From Aquabacterium sp. (lineage in GTDB: Bacteria > Pseudomonadota > Gammaproteobacteria > Burkholderiales > Burkholderiaceae_C): a stretch of 64,000 bases of DNA. The stretch covers positions 18,951-82,950 of the forward strand of contig JAURXM010000111.1 in the NCBI GenBank assembly GCA_030654395.1, given 5' to 3'. A program made the translations under genes and the position numbers. Below, piece after piece: positions 9,329-18,923 of the stretch; positions within the stretch are counted from its first letter, which is position 1, and each line of letters starts with the position of its first letter. The notes below the pieces were generated by a model. The model ran no database searches, was not told where the DNA came from, and saw only the letters and a program-made list of their open reading frames with translations.

Positions 9329-10513
9329 TCACATCGTCTCGCCAAACAACTCACGCCCGATCAGCATGCGGCGGATCTCAGACGTGCCTGCGCCAATCTC
9401 GTAGAGTTTGGCATCACGCCACAGGCGGCCTAGTGGGTAGTCATTGATGTAGCCATTGCCGCCAAATATTTGGATGCCTTCGCCTGCCATCCACGTGGCT
9501 TTTTCTGCGGTCATCAAGATCAAGGCGGCGCAGTCTTTGCGCACATGGCGGGCGTGATCGGCGCCGAGTACATCTAGGTTCTTGGCCACGGTGTAGGCAA
9601 ACGCACGGCAGGCTTGCAGCGCGGTGTACATGTCGGCGACTTTGCCTTGCATCAGCTGGAACTCGCCAATGGCTTGCCCAAATTGCTTGCGGTCGTGGAT
9701 GTAGGGGATGACGTTGTCCATCACAGCTTGCATCACGCCCAAAGGCCCGCCAGACAGCAGCGTGCGTTCGTAGTCCAGGCCGCTCATCAGCACCTTGGCG
9801 CCGTTGCCTTCGCCGCCCAGCACGTTCTCTGCGGGCACTTCGCAGTTATCAAAAAACAGCGGGTAGGTGTTAGACCCTCTCATGCCCAGCTTGTCCAGCT
9901 TGGTGCCGTGCGTGAAGCCCTTCATGCCCTTCTCGATGATGAAGGCGGTCATGCCCTTGGCACCGCGATCAGGGTCGGTCTTGGCGTACACCACCAGTGT
10001 GTCGGCGTCCCCGCCATTGGTGATCCACATCTTGTTGCCGTTGAGCACGTAGCGGTCGCCTTGCTTGTTGGCTTGCAGCTTCATGCTGATCACGTCAGAG
10101 CCTGCATTGGGCTCGCTCATGGCCAGTGCACCAACGTGGTCACCGCTGATGAGCTTGGGCAGGTACTTGGCTTTTTGTGCGGCGGTGCCGTTGCGGTTGA
10201 TTTGGTTGACGCACAGGTTGGAGTGCGCGCCATAGCTCAGTCCTACAGCCGCGCTGCCACGGCTGATCTCTTCCATCGCGACCATGTGGGCCAAGTAGCC
10301 CATGTTAGTGCCGCCATATTCTTCTGACACGGTCATGCCGTGCAGGCCCAAGTCGCCCAGCTTCTTCCACATCGTTGCAGGGAAGTTGTTGTCGGTCTCA
10401 ATTTGTGCAGCATGGGGCGTCAGCTCACGCGCCACAAAGTGCCGCACAGCATCACGCAGGGCATCAACGTCTTCACCGAGTTGGTGGTTCAGGCCGGGTA
10501 GTTCCATGGTCAT
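9329..10513 (-). CDS. liuA: Isovaleryl-CoA dehydrogenase
   Basis: A 394-residue FAD-dependent acyl-CoA dehydrogenase that oxidises isovaleryl-CoA to 3-methylcrotonyl-CoA in leucine degradation. The IVD subtype is indicated by the catalytic Glu at residue 249 in [15 protein letters not shown], the site specific to isovaleryl-CoA dehydrogenases, and by the C-terminal [13 protein letters not shown] and [15 protein letters not shown]. It is the last gene of the liu operon, 21 bp after the HMG-CoA lyase stop. Length is normal for the family. Confidence 0.95.
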   Translation of the reverse strand: MTMELPGLNHQLGEDVDALRDAVRHFVARELTPHAAQIETDNNFPATMWKKLGDLGLHGMTVSEEYGGTNMGYLAHMVAMEEISRGSAAVGLSYGAHSNLCVNQINRNGTAAQKAKYLPKLISGDHVGALAMSEPNAGSDVISMKLQANKQGDRYVLNGNKMWITNGGDADTLVVYAKTDPDRGAKGMTAFIIEKGMKGFTHGTKLDKLGMRGSNTYPLFFDNCEVPAENVLGGEGNGAKVLMSGLDYERTLLSGGPLGVMQAVMDNVIPYIHDRKQFGQAIGEFQLMQGKVADMYTALQACRAFAYTVAKNLDVLGADHARHVRKDCAALILMTAEKATWMAGEGIQIFGGNGYINDYPLGRLWRDAKLYEIGAGTSEIRRMLIGRELFGETM

Positions 10514-10534
10514 GTCTCCGATGTGGGGTTGGTA

Positions 10535-11470
10535 TCAGTTGGTTTGGATGCGCTTGGCCAGCAAGGCATTGCTCACGCGCGATACGGGCTTGCGGCCCAG
10601 TACGCCCGATATAAAGGCGCCTGCATCGACCAGTTTGTCCAAGTCGATGCCGGTGGTGATGCCCAGCCCATTGAGCAGGTAGACCACGTCTTCTGTGGCC
10701 ACGTTGCCGGTGGCGCCTTTGGCATAAGGGCAGCCACCCAAGCCCGCTACGCTGGTGTCAAAGGTGTGGATGCCCAGCTCAAGGCAGGCGTAGATGTTGG
10801 TCAAGGCTTGGCCATACGTGTCATGAAAATGCCCGCTCAGTTCAGCCACGGGCACATGCTTCAAGGCGGCAGCCATCACCGCTTTGACGCGGCCTGCAGT
10901 ACCTACCCCAATGGTGTCTGCCACGCCGATGTGGTCTACGCCGATGTCTATCAAGCGCTGGATCACGTCCACGACTGCGCCAACCGTGACCTCGCCTTGA
11001 TACGGGCAGCCCAAGGCGCAGGACACGGCGGCACGCACGCGCATGCCGTTGGCGCGTGCTGCAGCGACGACAGGCTTGAAGCGCTCAATCGATTCGGCCA
11101 CTGAACAGTTGATGTTGCGTTGACTGAAGGCCTCGCTGGCGGCGGCAAAAATAGCCACCTCATCGGCTTGGCCAACCAAGGCGCCTTCAAAGCCCTTCAT
11201 ATTGGGCGTAAGCGCCGAATAACGCACGCCTCTTTGGCGTGTGATGCCAGCCATGACCTGGGCGTTGTCGGCCATCTGCGGCACCCACTTGGGGCTGACG
11301 TAGCTGGTAACTTCGATTTGGCTCAGGCCCGCAGCTTGCAGGCGATGCACCAGTTCGATTTTGTCGCGCGCATCGACAGGCTGCGCTTCGTTTTGCAGGC
11401 CGTCACGCGGGCCGACATCGAGCAAGGTGACGTGTGAGGGCAGGGTGTTATTCGTCATGTTCAAACTCAT
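10535..11470 (-). CDS. liuE: Hydroxymethylglutaryl-CoA lyase
   Basis: A 311-residue TIM-barrel enzyme that cleaves HMG-CoA to acetoacetate and acetyl-CoA, the last step of the leucine pathway. The active-site signature GLGGCPYAKGATGN is present with the reactive cysteine at residue 247, and the N-terminal DVGPRDGLQNE is intact. The start overlaps the end of the biotin-carboxylase gene by 4 nt, so translation is probably coupled. The family name mvaB is also used. Confidence 0.95.
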   Translation of the reverse strand: MSLNMTNNTLPSHVTLLDVGPRDGLQNEAQPVDARDKIELVHRLQAAGLSQIEVTSYVSPKWVPQMADNAQVMAGITRQRGVRYSALTPNMKGFEGALVGQADEVAIFAAASEAFSQRNINCSVAESIERFKPVVAAARANGMRVRAAVSCALGCPYQGEVTVGAVVDVIQRLIDIGVDHIGVADTIGVGTAGRVKAVMAAALKHVPVAELSGHFHDTYGQALTNIYACLELGIHTFDTSVAGLGGCPYAKGATGNVATEDVVYLLNGLGITTGIDLDKLVDAGAFISGVLGRKPVSRVSNALLAKRIQTN

Positions 11471-13497
11471 TCAATGCGCAGTAGTTCAACGCCCTCGGCG
11501 ACTTGATCGCCCACAGCACACAAGATCGCGCTGACCACGCCGTCTTTGGGTGATGTCAGGGTGTGCTCCATTTTCATGGCCTCGGTCACGGCCAAGGGGT
11601 CACCTTGTTTGATGGCTTGACCCTCTTTGACCAGCATGGCCACGACCTTGCCGGGCATCAAGGCGGTCAAACGGCCTGCTGCGGCATGGCTGGTGCCCAC
11701 TTGGCGCAGTGGGTCGACGCGTTGCACGCGGACATGGCCTTGTTCGGTGAACAGGTCGATGTGGTCGGCATGGCCGATATGGCGGTAGGCGCTCACACGC
11801 AGTCGCTCGCCGTTGATGCTGATGTCAAGCAACTCCGGGGCGGTGTGGCTGCCTGTGGCTTTGGGATGAAACTGCAGGTACACAGGCGCAGGCCAGCTAG
11901 CATCGTCAGCTTGCAGGTCGTATGACAAGGTGCTTCGGCGCGTGACCGTCACCCTGACGCTCTGCTCGTTGATGACCAGCACCTCGCTGTGGCGAGGCGA
12001 GCCATGCAGTCGCCAGCCGTCTGTTTTAGTCCATGGGTCTGTGGATTGGCCCGTGCTTGTGCCGCTGGCCGTGGCAGCCAGCAAACAGGCCATGGCACCA
12101 CCGATGGCCAGTGCCATGGGTACATCGGGTGCTTTGAACAAGGCCTCATGCTCACGCTCGATCAGGGCCGTGTCCAGCGCGGCCTTGGCAAAGGAATCGG
12201 TGTGGATGATGCGGCGCACAAAGGCCACGTTGGTGTGCAGGCCTGTGATGTGCAGATCACGCAGCGCGGCGTCCATCTTGTTGAGCGCAGCTGGGCGGTC
12301 TTCACCCCAAACAATGACCTTGGCGATCATCGAGTCATAGAACGGCGAGATCACATCACCCTCGCGCACGCCGCTGTCGATGCGAGCAGGTGCGCGCTCA
12401 AATTGGGCTGCCACGGGTGTGCGCATGACCTGCAATTGCCCTGTGGCAGGCAGGAACTGCTGTTGGGGGTTCTCTGCGCAGATGCGGGCCTCAATCGCAT
12501 GGCCTTTGATTTGCAGCTGGTGCTGTTGCAGTGGCAGCGGCTCACCAGCGGCCACGCGCAATTGCCACTCTACCAAGTCCAGCCCGGTGATGGCTTCGGT
12601 GACGGGGTGCTCTACCTGCAGGCGGGTGTTCATCTCCATGAAGTAGAAGCGGCCATCTTGTTCGCAGATGAACTCCACCGTGCCTGCGCCCACGTAGCCC
12701 ACGCTGCGTGCGGCGGCGATGGCGGCTTCGCCCATTTGCGTGCGGCGCTCAGGGGTCATGCCGGGTGCGGGTGCTTCTTCAAGCACCTTTTGATGGCGGC
12801 GCTGCACAGAGCAATCGCGCTCGAACAGGTAGACGTATTGGCCGTGCTGGTCACCAAAGACTTGGATCTCAATGTGGCGAGGCTGGCTCAGGTAACGCTC
12901 AACCAGCACATGGGCATTGCCAAAGCTTGATTGCGCTTCACGTTGACATGACGCCAGTGCAGCCGTGAAGTCGCTGGCTTGTTGCACAGCCCGCATGCCC
13001 TTGCCGCCGCCGCCCGCACTGGCCTTGATCAAAACGGGGTAGCCCATTTGATCAGCTTGGGCTTGCAAAAAGGCGGGGTCTTGTTGGTCGCCATGGTAGC
13101 CAGGCACCAAGGGCACGCTGGCTTGCGCCATCAAGGCCTTGGCCGCAGACTTGCTGCCCATGGCCGCGATGGCCGAGGCTGGTGGGCCAATGAAGGCGAT
13201 GCCCGCATCTTCACAGGCTTGCGCGAAGGTGGCGTTCTCGCTCAAGAAACCGTAGCCGGGGTGCACAGCTTGGGCGCCTGTGGCTTGGGCAGCAGCCAAG
13301 ATCAAGTCGGCACGCAGATAGCTTTCGCGTGGGCTGGACGGGCCGATGTGCACGGCCTCGTCGCAGGCTTGCACATGCAGGGCGTTGGCATCGGCATCGG
13401 AGTAGACGGCCACGGTGCGGATGCCCATGCGCCTTGCAGTCGCAGCCACACGGCAGGCGATTTCGCCTCGGTTGGCAATCAGGATTTTGGTGAACAT
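11467..13497 (-). CDS. liuD: 3-methylcrotonyl-CoA carboxylase, biotin carboxylase/carrier (alpha) subunit
   Basis: A 676-residue protein with N-terminal biotin carboxylase and ATP-grasp domains (KASAGGGGKGMR, EMNTRLQVEHPVTE) and a C-terminal biotin carrier domain with the biotinylated lysine K642 in EAMKMEHT. With the beta subunit (liuB) it carboxylates 3-methylcrotonyl-CoA to 3-methylglutaconyl-CoA. The neighbours identify it among similar acyl-CoA carboxylases. It starts 24 bp after the hydratase gene. Confidence 0.94.
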   Translation of the reverse strand: MFTKILIANRGEIACRVAATARRMGIRTVAVYSDADANALHVQACDEAVHIGPSSPRESYLRADLILAAAQATGAQAVHPGYGFLSENATFAQACEDAGIAFIGPPASAIAAMGSKSAAKALMAQASVPLVPGYHGDQQDPAFLQAQADQMGYPVLIKASAGGGGKGMRAVQQASDFTAALASCQREAQSSFGNAHVLVERYLSQPRHIEIQVFGDQHGQYVYLFERDCSVQRRHQKVLEEAPAPGMTPERRTQMGEAAIAAARSVGYVGAGTVEFICEQDGRFYFMEMNTRLQVEHPVTEAITGLDLVEWQLRVAAGEPLPLQQHQLQIKGHAIEARICAENPQQQFLPATGQLQVMRTPVAAQFERAPARIDSGVREGDVISPFYDSMIAKVIVWGEDRPAALNKMDAALRDLHITGLHTNVAFVRRIIHTDSFAKAALDTALIEREHEALFKAPDVPMALAIGGAMACLLAATASGTSTGQSTDPWTKTDGWRLHGSPRHSEVLVINEQSVRVTVTRRSTLSYDLQADDASWPAPVYLQFHPKATGSHTAPELLDISINGERLRVSAYRHIGHADHIDLFTEQGHVRVQRVDPLRQVGTSHAAAGRLTALMPGKVVAMLVKEGQAIKQGDPLAVTEAMKMEHTLTSPKDGVVSAILCAVGDQVAEGVELLRIE

Positions 13498-13521
13498 GAT
13501 GGCGTGTACCTGCTTTTGTCG

Positions 13522-14280
13522 TTATTTATTCAAGAAGGCACGCAAGCCTTCGCGTGCCTCATCGCTGGCGCGGATGTCGGCGATGCGGCGTGCTGTCAGG
13601 TCGCGCAAATCAGGCGTCAAGGGCAGCTTGCCGATCTCTTTGATGAGCTGCTTGCTGGCACGCACGGCCATCGGCGCATTGCTCACAATGCTGTTGACGA
13701 TGCCTTGCGTGGTCTCGTCCAAGGCCTCGGCGGTGCAGACCTCGTGCACCAAGCCGATCGATTGCGCTCGCTCGGCCGTGAAGCGTTCGGCGGTCACGAA
13801 GTAGCGTTGTGCTGCGCGCTCACCGATGGCTTGGATCACATAAGGGCTGATGGTGGCGGGGATCAAGCCCAGCTTGACCTCTGACAGGCAAAAGCTGGCT
13901 TGCTCACTGGCGACAACGACATCGCAGCAGGCCACCAAGCCCACGCCGCCGCCATAGCATGCGCCTTGTACACGCGCGATCACGGGCACTGGGCAGGCTG
14001 CGATCGACCACAGCATCTGGGCCAGTTTGCCCGCATCGGCGTGGTTCTCATCCCATGAGTAATCGGCCATGGCGCGCATCCAGTTCAGATCAGCGCCCGC
14101 TGAGAACACCTTGCCATGCGAGCCCAGTACCACGGCACGCAGGCTGGCATCAGCAGACAGTGACTCAAAGGCTGCCGTCAACTCGGCAATGGTGTCGGCG
14201 TCAAACGCATTGCGCAACGCGGGTCGGTTCAAGTAGACGTGGGCGACGTGGCCCTCGTGCTGGATGTCTAGGTTCGCCAT
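13522..14280 (-). CDS. liuC: Enoyl-CoA hydratase, probable methylglutaconyl-CoA hydratase
   Basis: A 252-residue crotonase-fold enzyme. The oxyanion-hole segments SAGADLNWM and CYGGGVGLVA are intact. The start at 14280 (MANLDIQ) is preferred because an AAGGA ribosome-binding site lies 6-7 nt upstream; a longer frame to 14334 would run into the liuB end. Its place between the carboxylase subunit genes points to hydration of 3-methylglutaconyl-CoA to HMG-CoA. The exact substrate is inferred from the operon. Confidence 0.92.
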   Translation of the reverse strand: MANLDIQHEGHVAHVYLNRPALRNAFDADTIAELTAAFESLSADASLRAVVLGSHGKVFSAGADLNWMRAMADYSWDENHADAGKLAQMLWSIAACPVPVIARVQGACYGGGVGLVACCDVVVASEQASFCLSEVKLGLIPATISPYVIQAIGERAAQRYFVTAERFTAERAQSIGLVHEVCTAEALDETTQGIVNSIVSNAPMAVRASKQLIKEIGKLPLTPDLRDLTARRIADIRASDEAREGLRAFLNK

Positions 14281-14299
14281 GGTGCAATCCTTCAATGCC

Positions 14300-15907
14300 T
14301 TACATGCGGAAGACGCCGTAACGCGTCTGCGCAATCGGTGCGTTCAGGCTGGCACTCAAAGCCAGGGCCAGCACGCGGCGTGTGTCTGTTGGGCGGATCA
14401 CGCCGTCGTCCCACAAACGCGCCGAGGCGTAGTAGGGGTGGCCTTGCGCCTCGTATTGCTCGCGGATAGGGTCTTTGAAGGCGGCCTCTTCATCGGTACT
14501 CCAGGTGCCACCTTTGCCCTCGATGCCATCGCGCTTGACTGTGGCCAGCACACTGGCTGCTTGCTCGCCGCCCATGACGCTGATGCGCGCGTTGGGCCAC
14601 ATCCACAAAAAGCGTGGGCTGTAGGCGCGCCCGCACATGCCGTAGTTGCCCGCCCCAAATGAGCCACCAATGATCACGGTGAACTTGGGCACCTGCGCGC
14701 AAGACACCGCTGTCACCATCTTGGCGCCTGCACGTGCAATGCCTTCGTTCTCGTACTTGCGCCCGACCATGAAGCCGGTGATGTTCTGCAAGAACACCAA
14801 GGGGATGCCGCGCTGGCAACACAGCTCAATGAAGTGCGCACCTTTGTTGGCGCTCTCGGAGAACAAGATGCCGTTGTTGGCCACGATGCCCACGGGCATG
14901 CCTTCGATGTGCGCAAAGCCGGTGACCAAGGTGCTGCCGTAGCGCGGTTTGAACTCGTCAAAGTCGGATGCGTCCACCAAACGGGCGATGACCTCGCGCA
15001 CGTCAAAGGGTTTGCGGGTGTCGGTGGGGATGATGCCGTTGAGCTCGGCCTCGTCATGGAGCGGGGCACGCGGCTCGATCAGGGCCATGTCGCTCGTCTT
15101 GCGCCAGTTCAGTCTGGCGATGGCTTGGCGGGCGAGCGCCAGCGCATGGGCATCGTCACGGGCCAAGTGATCGGCTACGCCAGACAAGCGCGTGTGCACG
15201 TCACCGCCGCCTAAGTCTTCAACGCTGACGACCTCGCCTGTGGCCGCTTTGACCAATGGTGGCCCACCTAAAAAGATGGTGCCTTGGTTTTGCACGATGA
15301 TGGCTTCGTCGCTCATGGCGGGCACATAGGCCCCGCCTGCTGTGCAGGAGCCCATCACCACGGCGATTTGCGGGATGCCCGCCGCGCTCATATTGGCTTG
15401 GTTGTAGAAGATGCGGCCAAAGTGGTCGCGGTCAGGGAAGACCTCATCTTGATTAGGCAGGTTGGCGCCGCCCGAGTCCACCAAGTAAATACAAGGCAGG
15501 CGGTTTTGCCACGCGATCTCTTGCGCACGCAGGTGCTTCTTGACCGAGATCGGGTAGTAGGTGCCGCCCTTCACGGTGGCGTCGTTGCACACGATCATGC
15601 ACTCGACCCCTGAGACGCGGCCTATGCCTGCGATCACGCCCGCACCCGGCGCGGCGTTGTGGTACATGTTCAGCGCAGCCAGAGGCGCGACTTCCAAAAA
15701 GGGCGAGCCTGCATCCAACAACTGCTCAACCCGGTCACGCGGCAAGAGCTTGCCTCGGGCGACGTGTTTGGCGCGGGGTGCCTCGCCGCCGCCCATCGCG
15801 ATGCGATCGAGCTGTTGCGTCAGGTCATCGATCAGCAGCTGCATGGCCTGGGCATTGGCCTTGAACGTCTCGCTGCGCGGGTTGAGTTGGGTCTCGATGA
15901 GCGGCAT
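14300..15907 (-). CDS. liuB: 3-methylcrotonyl-CoA carboxylase, carboxyltransferase (beta) subunit
   Basis: A 535-residue carboxyltransferase of the acyl-CoA carboxylase beta family with both crotonase-like halves ([14 protein letters not shown] in the first, [14 protein letters not shown] in the second). It pairs with the liuD product four genes along. It is the first structural gene of the operon and starts 8 bp after the TetR gene. Length is as usual for MCC beta (about 535). Confidence 0.95.
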   Translation of the reverse strand: MPLIETQLNPRSETFKANAQAMQLLIDDLTQQLDRIAMGGGEAPRAKHVARGKLLPRDRVEQLLDAGSPFLEVAPLAALNMYHNAAPGAGVIAGIGRVSGVECMIVCNDATVKGGTYYPISVKKHLRAQEIAWQNRLPCIYLVDSGGANLPNQDEVFPDRDHFGRIFYNQANMSAAGIPQIAVVMGSCTAGGAYVPAMSDEAIIVQNQGTIFLGGPPLVKAATGEVVSVEDLGGGDVHTRLSGVADHLARDDAHALALARQAIARLNWRKTSDMALIEPRAPLHDEAELNGIIPTDTRKPFDVREVIARLVDASDFDEFKPRYGSTLVTGFAHIEGMPVGIVANNGILFSESANKGAHFIELCCQRGIPLVFLQNITGFMVGRKYENEGIARAGAKMVTAVSCAQVPKFTVIIGGSFGAGNYGMCGRAYSPRFLWMWPNARISVMGGEQAASVLATVKRDGIEGKGGTWSTDEEAAFKDPIREQYEAQGHPYYASARLWDDGVIRPTDTRRVLALALSASLNAPIAQTRYGVFRM

Positions 15908-15915
15908 GGTGGCGA

Positions 15916-16608
15916 TCAGGTTGGGGGGTGAACATGGCGCAGCGCCTGCGTGACTTCATCGCGCAGGCGGGTGAGTGCGGCCAGAGATAAATCTGGCGGC
16001 ATCAGCGCACTCCAGATCAGGCGTGTGAGTTGCTCGGCGGTGTCATCAATGCTGGGGCGCTTGAGGGTGGTGATGGCGTCCCACAGCACGTGCTCCATCG
16101 ACCCGTAGACCAAGTCGCGCATCAGCCGCAAAGGCATGTCTTGGCGGATCTGGCCTTGCGCTTGGGCCTCGGCCAGGCAATCCATCAGCGGGGCGGTGTA
16201 GCGGCGTTTGCAATCGGTGATGACCTGGGCCAGCTCGGGTTCGGCGGCGCGGCCCTCGCTCAGCACCAAAGCGCACATGCCCGATCCATCAGCCAACAAA
16301 GTGACCAAGTGCGCTCGGATCACATGGCTGAGCTTGGCGTGCACGCCCAGAATGTGGGGCATGTCACGCGCCAGATCGACGCTGATCTCGTCATACCAGT
16401 CTTTGATGACTTGGATGCACAGCTCGCGCTTGCCGGCAAAGTAGGTGAACACGGTGGCCTCGGACACGCCAGCGGCCTCGGCAATTTGAGCCGTGGTGGC
16501 ACGCTGGTACCCGTGTGCTGAAAAAACACGCCGAGCGGCACTCAATAAAACTTGAATGCGCTCTTGTGATTTGGCACTGATGGGCTTTTTTCGCTGTAAA
16601 ACTGGCAC
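15916..16608 (-). CDS. TetR family regulator of the leucine degradation operon (LiuQ-like candidate)
   Basis: A TetR-type helix-turn-helix lies near the N terminus ([39 protein letters not shown]), followed by a typical all-helical effector domain. It is the first gene of the liu operon. Some Burkholderiales control liu genes with a TetR regulator called LiuQ, so this may be one. The start is uncertain. A GTG at 16608 leaves a perfect palindrome 9 bp upstream as a plausible operator. ATG codons at 16656 (with AAGG 5 nt upstream), 16647 or 16686 would put that palindrome inside the gene. Confidence 0.85.
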   Translation of the reverse strand: MPVLQRKKPISAKSQERIQVLLSAARRVFSAHGYQRATTAQIAEAAGVSEATVFTYFAGKRELCIQVIKDWYDEISVDLARDMPHILGVHAKLSHVIRAHLVTLLADGSGMCALVLSEGRAAEPELAQVITDCKRRYTAPLMDCLAEAQAQGQIRQDMPLRLMRDLVYGSMEHVLWDAITTLKRPSIDDTAEQLTRLIWSALMPPDLSLAALTRLRDEVTQALRHVHPPT

Positions 16609-16616
16609 GGTAAAAG

Positions 16617-16631
16617 TTGAGTGGCACTCAA
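16617..16631. promoter_or_regulatory. Perfect palindrome, candidate operator of the liu TetR regulator
   Basis: TTGAGTGGCACTCAA is a perfect 7-1-7 inverted repeat between the TetR gene and the divergent thioesterase gene. Just upstream on the reverse strand is a weak promoter candidate, TTGCGC (16666-16671) and CATGAT (16643-16648) with a 17-nt spacer. The palindrome would then overlap the start of transcription. A partial copy, CCGAGCGGCACTCAA, lies inside the regulator gene at 16531-16545. Autoregulation is inference. Confidence 0.55.
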
Positions 16632-16714
16632 TAATTGCGTGGATCATGCCACGCATGCCAGCCTTGCGCAAGCACTCTGGCATCATCGCCGCTGCCTTAC
16701 ATCAGATGACGATC

Positions 16715-17161
16715 ATGCCCACACTGCAATGGGATCACCCCCAGCCCCACCTTGTCCACGTCACCGTACAGGATCAGCACATTGACCTGATGCGCCACAC
16801 CAACAACGTCGTCTACCTGCAATGGCTCGAAGAATTGGCGTGGTCGCACTCGATCGCTTTGGGCATCGGCCCGGCTGATTACGAAGCGGCGGGCCACGGC
16901 ATGGTGGTGCGCCAGCATGAGTTGAACTACCTGCTGGCCACGCGCTTGGGGGAGCGCTTGGCCTTGGCCACCTGGTTGACCGCCATGGACAGGTTGACCA
17001 TGCGGCGTCACTACCAGTTCATCCGGCTGGACGACCAGGTCACGGTGTTCAGGGGCAGCACGCTGTTTGTGTGTGTGGACATTGCACAGGGCAAGGTGCG
17101 GCGCATGCCTGCGGCCTTCAGCCAAGCCTATCTGGCGGCTTTAACCCCCCAGATACTGTGA
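16715..17161 (+). CDS. Acyl-CoA thioesterase, 4-hydroxybenzoyl-CoA thioesterase-like hotdog family
   Basis: A 148-residue hotdog-fold protein. The segment DLMRHTNNVVYLQWLEELAW matches the YbgC/FadM-type active-site region, where an Asp and the following helix bind and hydrolyse acyl-CoA thioesters. The start ATG at 16715 is chosen because it gives a normal family length; 16706 (MTIMPTLQ) is also possible. It is divergent from the liu operon and shares the palindrome region, so it may be co-regulated with branched acyl-CoA metabolism. Confidence 0.85.
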   Translation: MPTLQWDHPQPHLVHVTVQDQHIDLMRHTNNVVYLQWLEELAWSHSIALGIGPADYEAAGHGMVVRQHELNYLLATRLGERLALATWLTAMDRLTMRRHYQFIRLDDQVTVFRGSTLFVCVDIAQGKVRRMPAAFSQAYLAALTPQIL

Positions 17162-17182
17162 TTGCTTGTGCGCCACTTTGTG

Positions 17183-17209
17183 TAAAACGCCACATAGGTT
17201 AACCGTTAA
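17183..17209 (+). promoter_or_regulatory. Candidate sigma-28 (FliA) promoter for the chemotaxis receptor
   Basis: TAAA at 17183-17186, a 15-nt spacer, then ACCGTTAA at 17202-17209. The FliA consensus is TAAA-N15-GCCGATAA, so the -35 and spacing match exactly and the -10 matches at 6 of 8 positions. It lies 66 nt before the MCP start. Confidence 0.55.
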
Positions 17210-17274
17210 GTTGTATTCAACTTTTTGGGCGACGCGCCGAAAAAGACAGATACCTACTTATTAAGACGGGGTAA

Positions 17275-18846
17275 ATGGCGATGGCACTGAATGATTTCAA
17301 CATAGGGACAAGGCTGACCGCTTTGTCGGTCACTTTGTTATTGGGCGTTTTGCTGACCGGTGGCGGTGGCATCTATGCGCTCAAAGCCAACTTGGCCGTG
17401 CAGCACGCGACCGCCATGAAGGCGGATGGGTTTGAAACGGCCATTGACTCGGCGCGATCCGGCCAAGTGGCTTTCAAAGCCGAGATCCAAGAGTGGAAGA
17501 ACCTGCTGTTGCGCGGCACAGATCCGGCTGCATATGAAAAACACAAAAAGGGATTGGGCGACAGCCTTGCTGAGGCTGATGCCAAGCTCAGCGCGCTGCA
17601 AAGTGAAATGGGCAAGTTGGGCCTATCGGATGAGGCCGTGAAGGCTGTCCGGCCCATGATTCATGCCATGAGCGCACGATATGACGAAGGCGTCAAAGCA
17701 TTTGATCCCGCTGACCCAAGCAGTGCCAAACGGGTGGATGCCATGGTCAAGGGGGTGGACAGGGCACCGAACAAAGGGCTCGATGACATTGTCGATGCAC
17801 TGATGGCCGAATCTGATAAGTCACGGCACCAGATGTTGGCTGAAGCCGACCAGCAGGTGCATACCATGACCGTGATCTTGGTTGTGTTGGTATCAGCTTT
17901 GGCTTGCTTTGGCGGTGTCGCCAGTTGGTTGATCATGCGCAGCATCAAGGCACCGTTGAATCAGGCGCTTGCTTCGGCATCCGCCGTAGCCGACGGCAGG
18001 TTGGATGGTGTCATCGACATGACGGGCTCTGATGAAATCAGCCAGTTGAACGCAGCCATGAACAGGATGAACGGCAGCTTGCAGGATGTGGTGTCCAAGG
18101 TGCGTGTGGCCTCGTCCGCGGTGTCGTATGCCTCAGATGAGATCGCCTCCGGCAACGTTGATTTATCTAGCCGCACCGAACTTCAGGCAGCCAATCTGCA
18201 GCAGGCCGCATCGACCATCGACCAAATCTCAAAGGGCGTCAAAGACAGCGCCGACAGCGCAGATCAGGCGCATGGCTTGGCTGCGCAGGCCAGTGACATC
18301 GCCGAGCGTGGCGGTGTGGTGGTGGGGCAGGTGGTGCAGACCATGAGCGAGATCAACAGCAGCTCGCGCAAGATATCCGAGATCATCGGCGTGATCGACG
18401 GCATTGCCTTTCAGACCAACATCTTGGCGCTCAACGCGGCGGTTGAAGCCGCGCGTGCCGGTGACCAGGGCCGAGGCTTCGCGGTGGTGGCCTCTGAAGT
18501 GCGGTCGTTGGCGCAGCGCAGCGCCAACGCGGCCAAAGAAATCAAAGTCCTGATCAATGCGAGCTTTGAGTGCGTGGACCGTGGCAGTGCGCTGGTGGTC
18601 GAGGCCGGCAGCACCATCTCGTCAACCGTGGACGCCGTCAACAAGGTGCGCGATGTGGTCGCTGAGATCAAGCAGGTGGCACGCGAGCAGGCCACGGGCA
18701 TCTCACAGGTCAGCCAGTCTATTGGCGGCATGGATGACGCCATGCAAAAGAGCGCCGCGCTGGTTGAAGAAACCGCCGCCGCCGCCCTGTCGCTGAAAAA
18801 CCAAGCGCATGACCTAGATGCATCTGTGGCGTTTTTCAGGACGTGA
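17275..18846 (+). CDS. Methyl-accepting chemotaxis protein
   Basis: A 523-residue chemoreceptor. Membrane helix 1 lies at about residues 12-33, a helical periplasmic sensor domain at about 35-195, membrane helix 2 at about 196-220, a HAMP domain at about 218-270, and the cytoplasmic signalling hairpin after that. The highly conserved tip is present ([21 protein letters not shown], then [19 protein letters not shown]). The C terminus has no NWETF-type CheR-binding pentapeptide. The ligand is unknown. The start could be 17275 or the ATG at 17281. It is a single gene behind a sigma-28-like promoter. Confidence 0.95.
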   Translation: MAMALNDFNIGTRLTALSVTLLLGVLLTGGGGIYALKANLAVQHATAMKADGFETAIDSARSGQVAFKAEIQEWKNLLLRGTDPAAYEKHKKGLGDSLAEADAKLSALQSEMGKLGLSDEAVKAVRPMIHAMSARYDEGVKAFDPADPSSAKRVDAMVKGVDRAPNKGLDDIVDALMAESDKSRHQMLAEADQQVHTMTVILVVLVSALACFGGVASWLIMRSIKAPLNQALASASAVADGRLDGVIDMTGSDEISQLNAAMNRMNGSLQDVVSKVRVASSAVSYASDEIASGNVDLSSRTELQAANLQQAASTIDQISKGVKDSADSADQAHGLAAQASDIAERGGVVVGQVVQTMSEINSSSRKISEIIGVIDGIAFQTNILALNAAVEAARAGDQGRGFAVVASEVRSLAQRSANAAKEIKVLINASFECVDRGSALVVEAGSTISSTVDAVNKVRDVVAEIKQVAREQATGISQVSQSIGGMDDAMQKSAALVEETAAAALSLKNQAHDLDASVAFFRT

Positions 18847-18881
18847 ACTGAGGCCCGCCTCGGGCGACAATACGCACGCTG

Positions 18882-18900
18882 CGCACCGACCCCCGGTGCG
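18882..18900 (+). terminator. Hairpin between the MCP gene and recQ
   Basis: CGCACCG/CGGTGCG 7-bp stem with a 5-nt loop, without a T tract. It is possibly a weak terminator or just a GC-rich fold before the recQ start. Confidence 0.3.
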
Positions 18901-18923
18901 GCGTCCTGCGTTCAAACCACACT

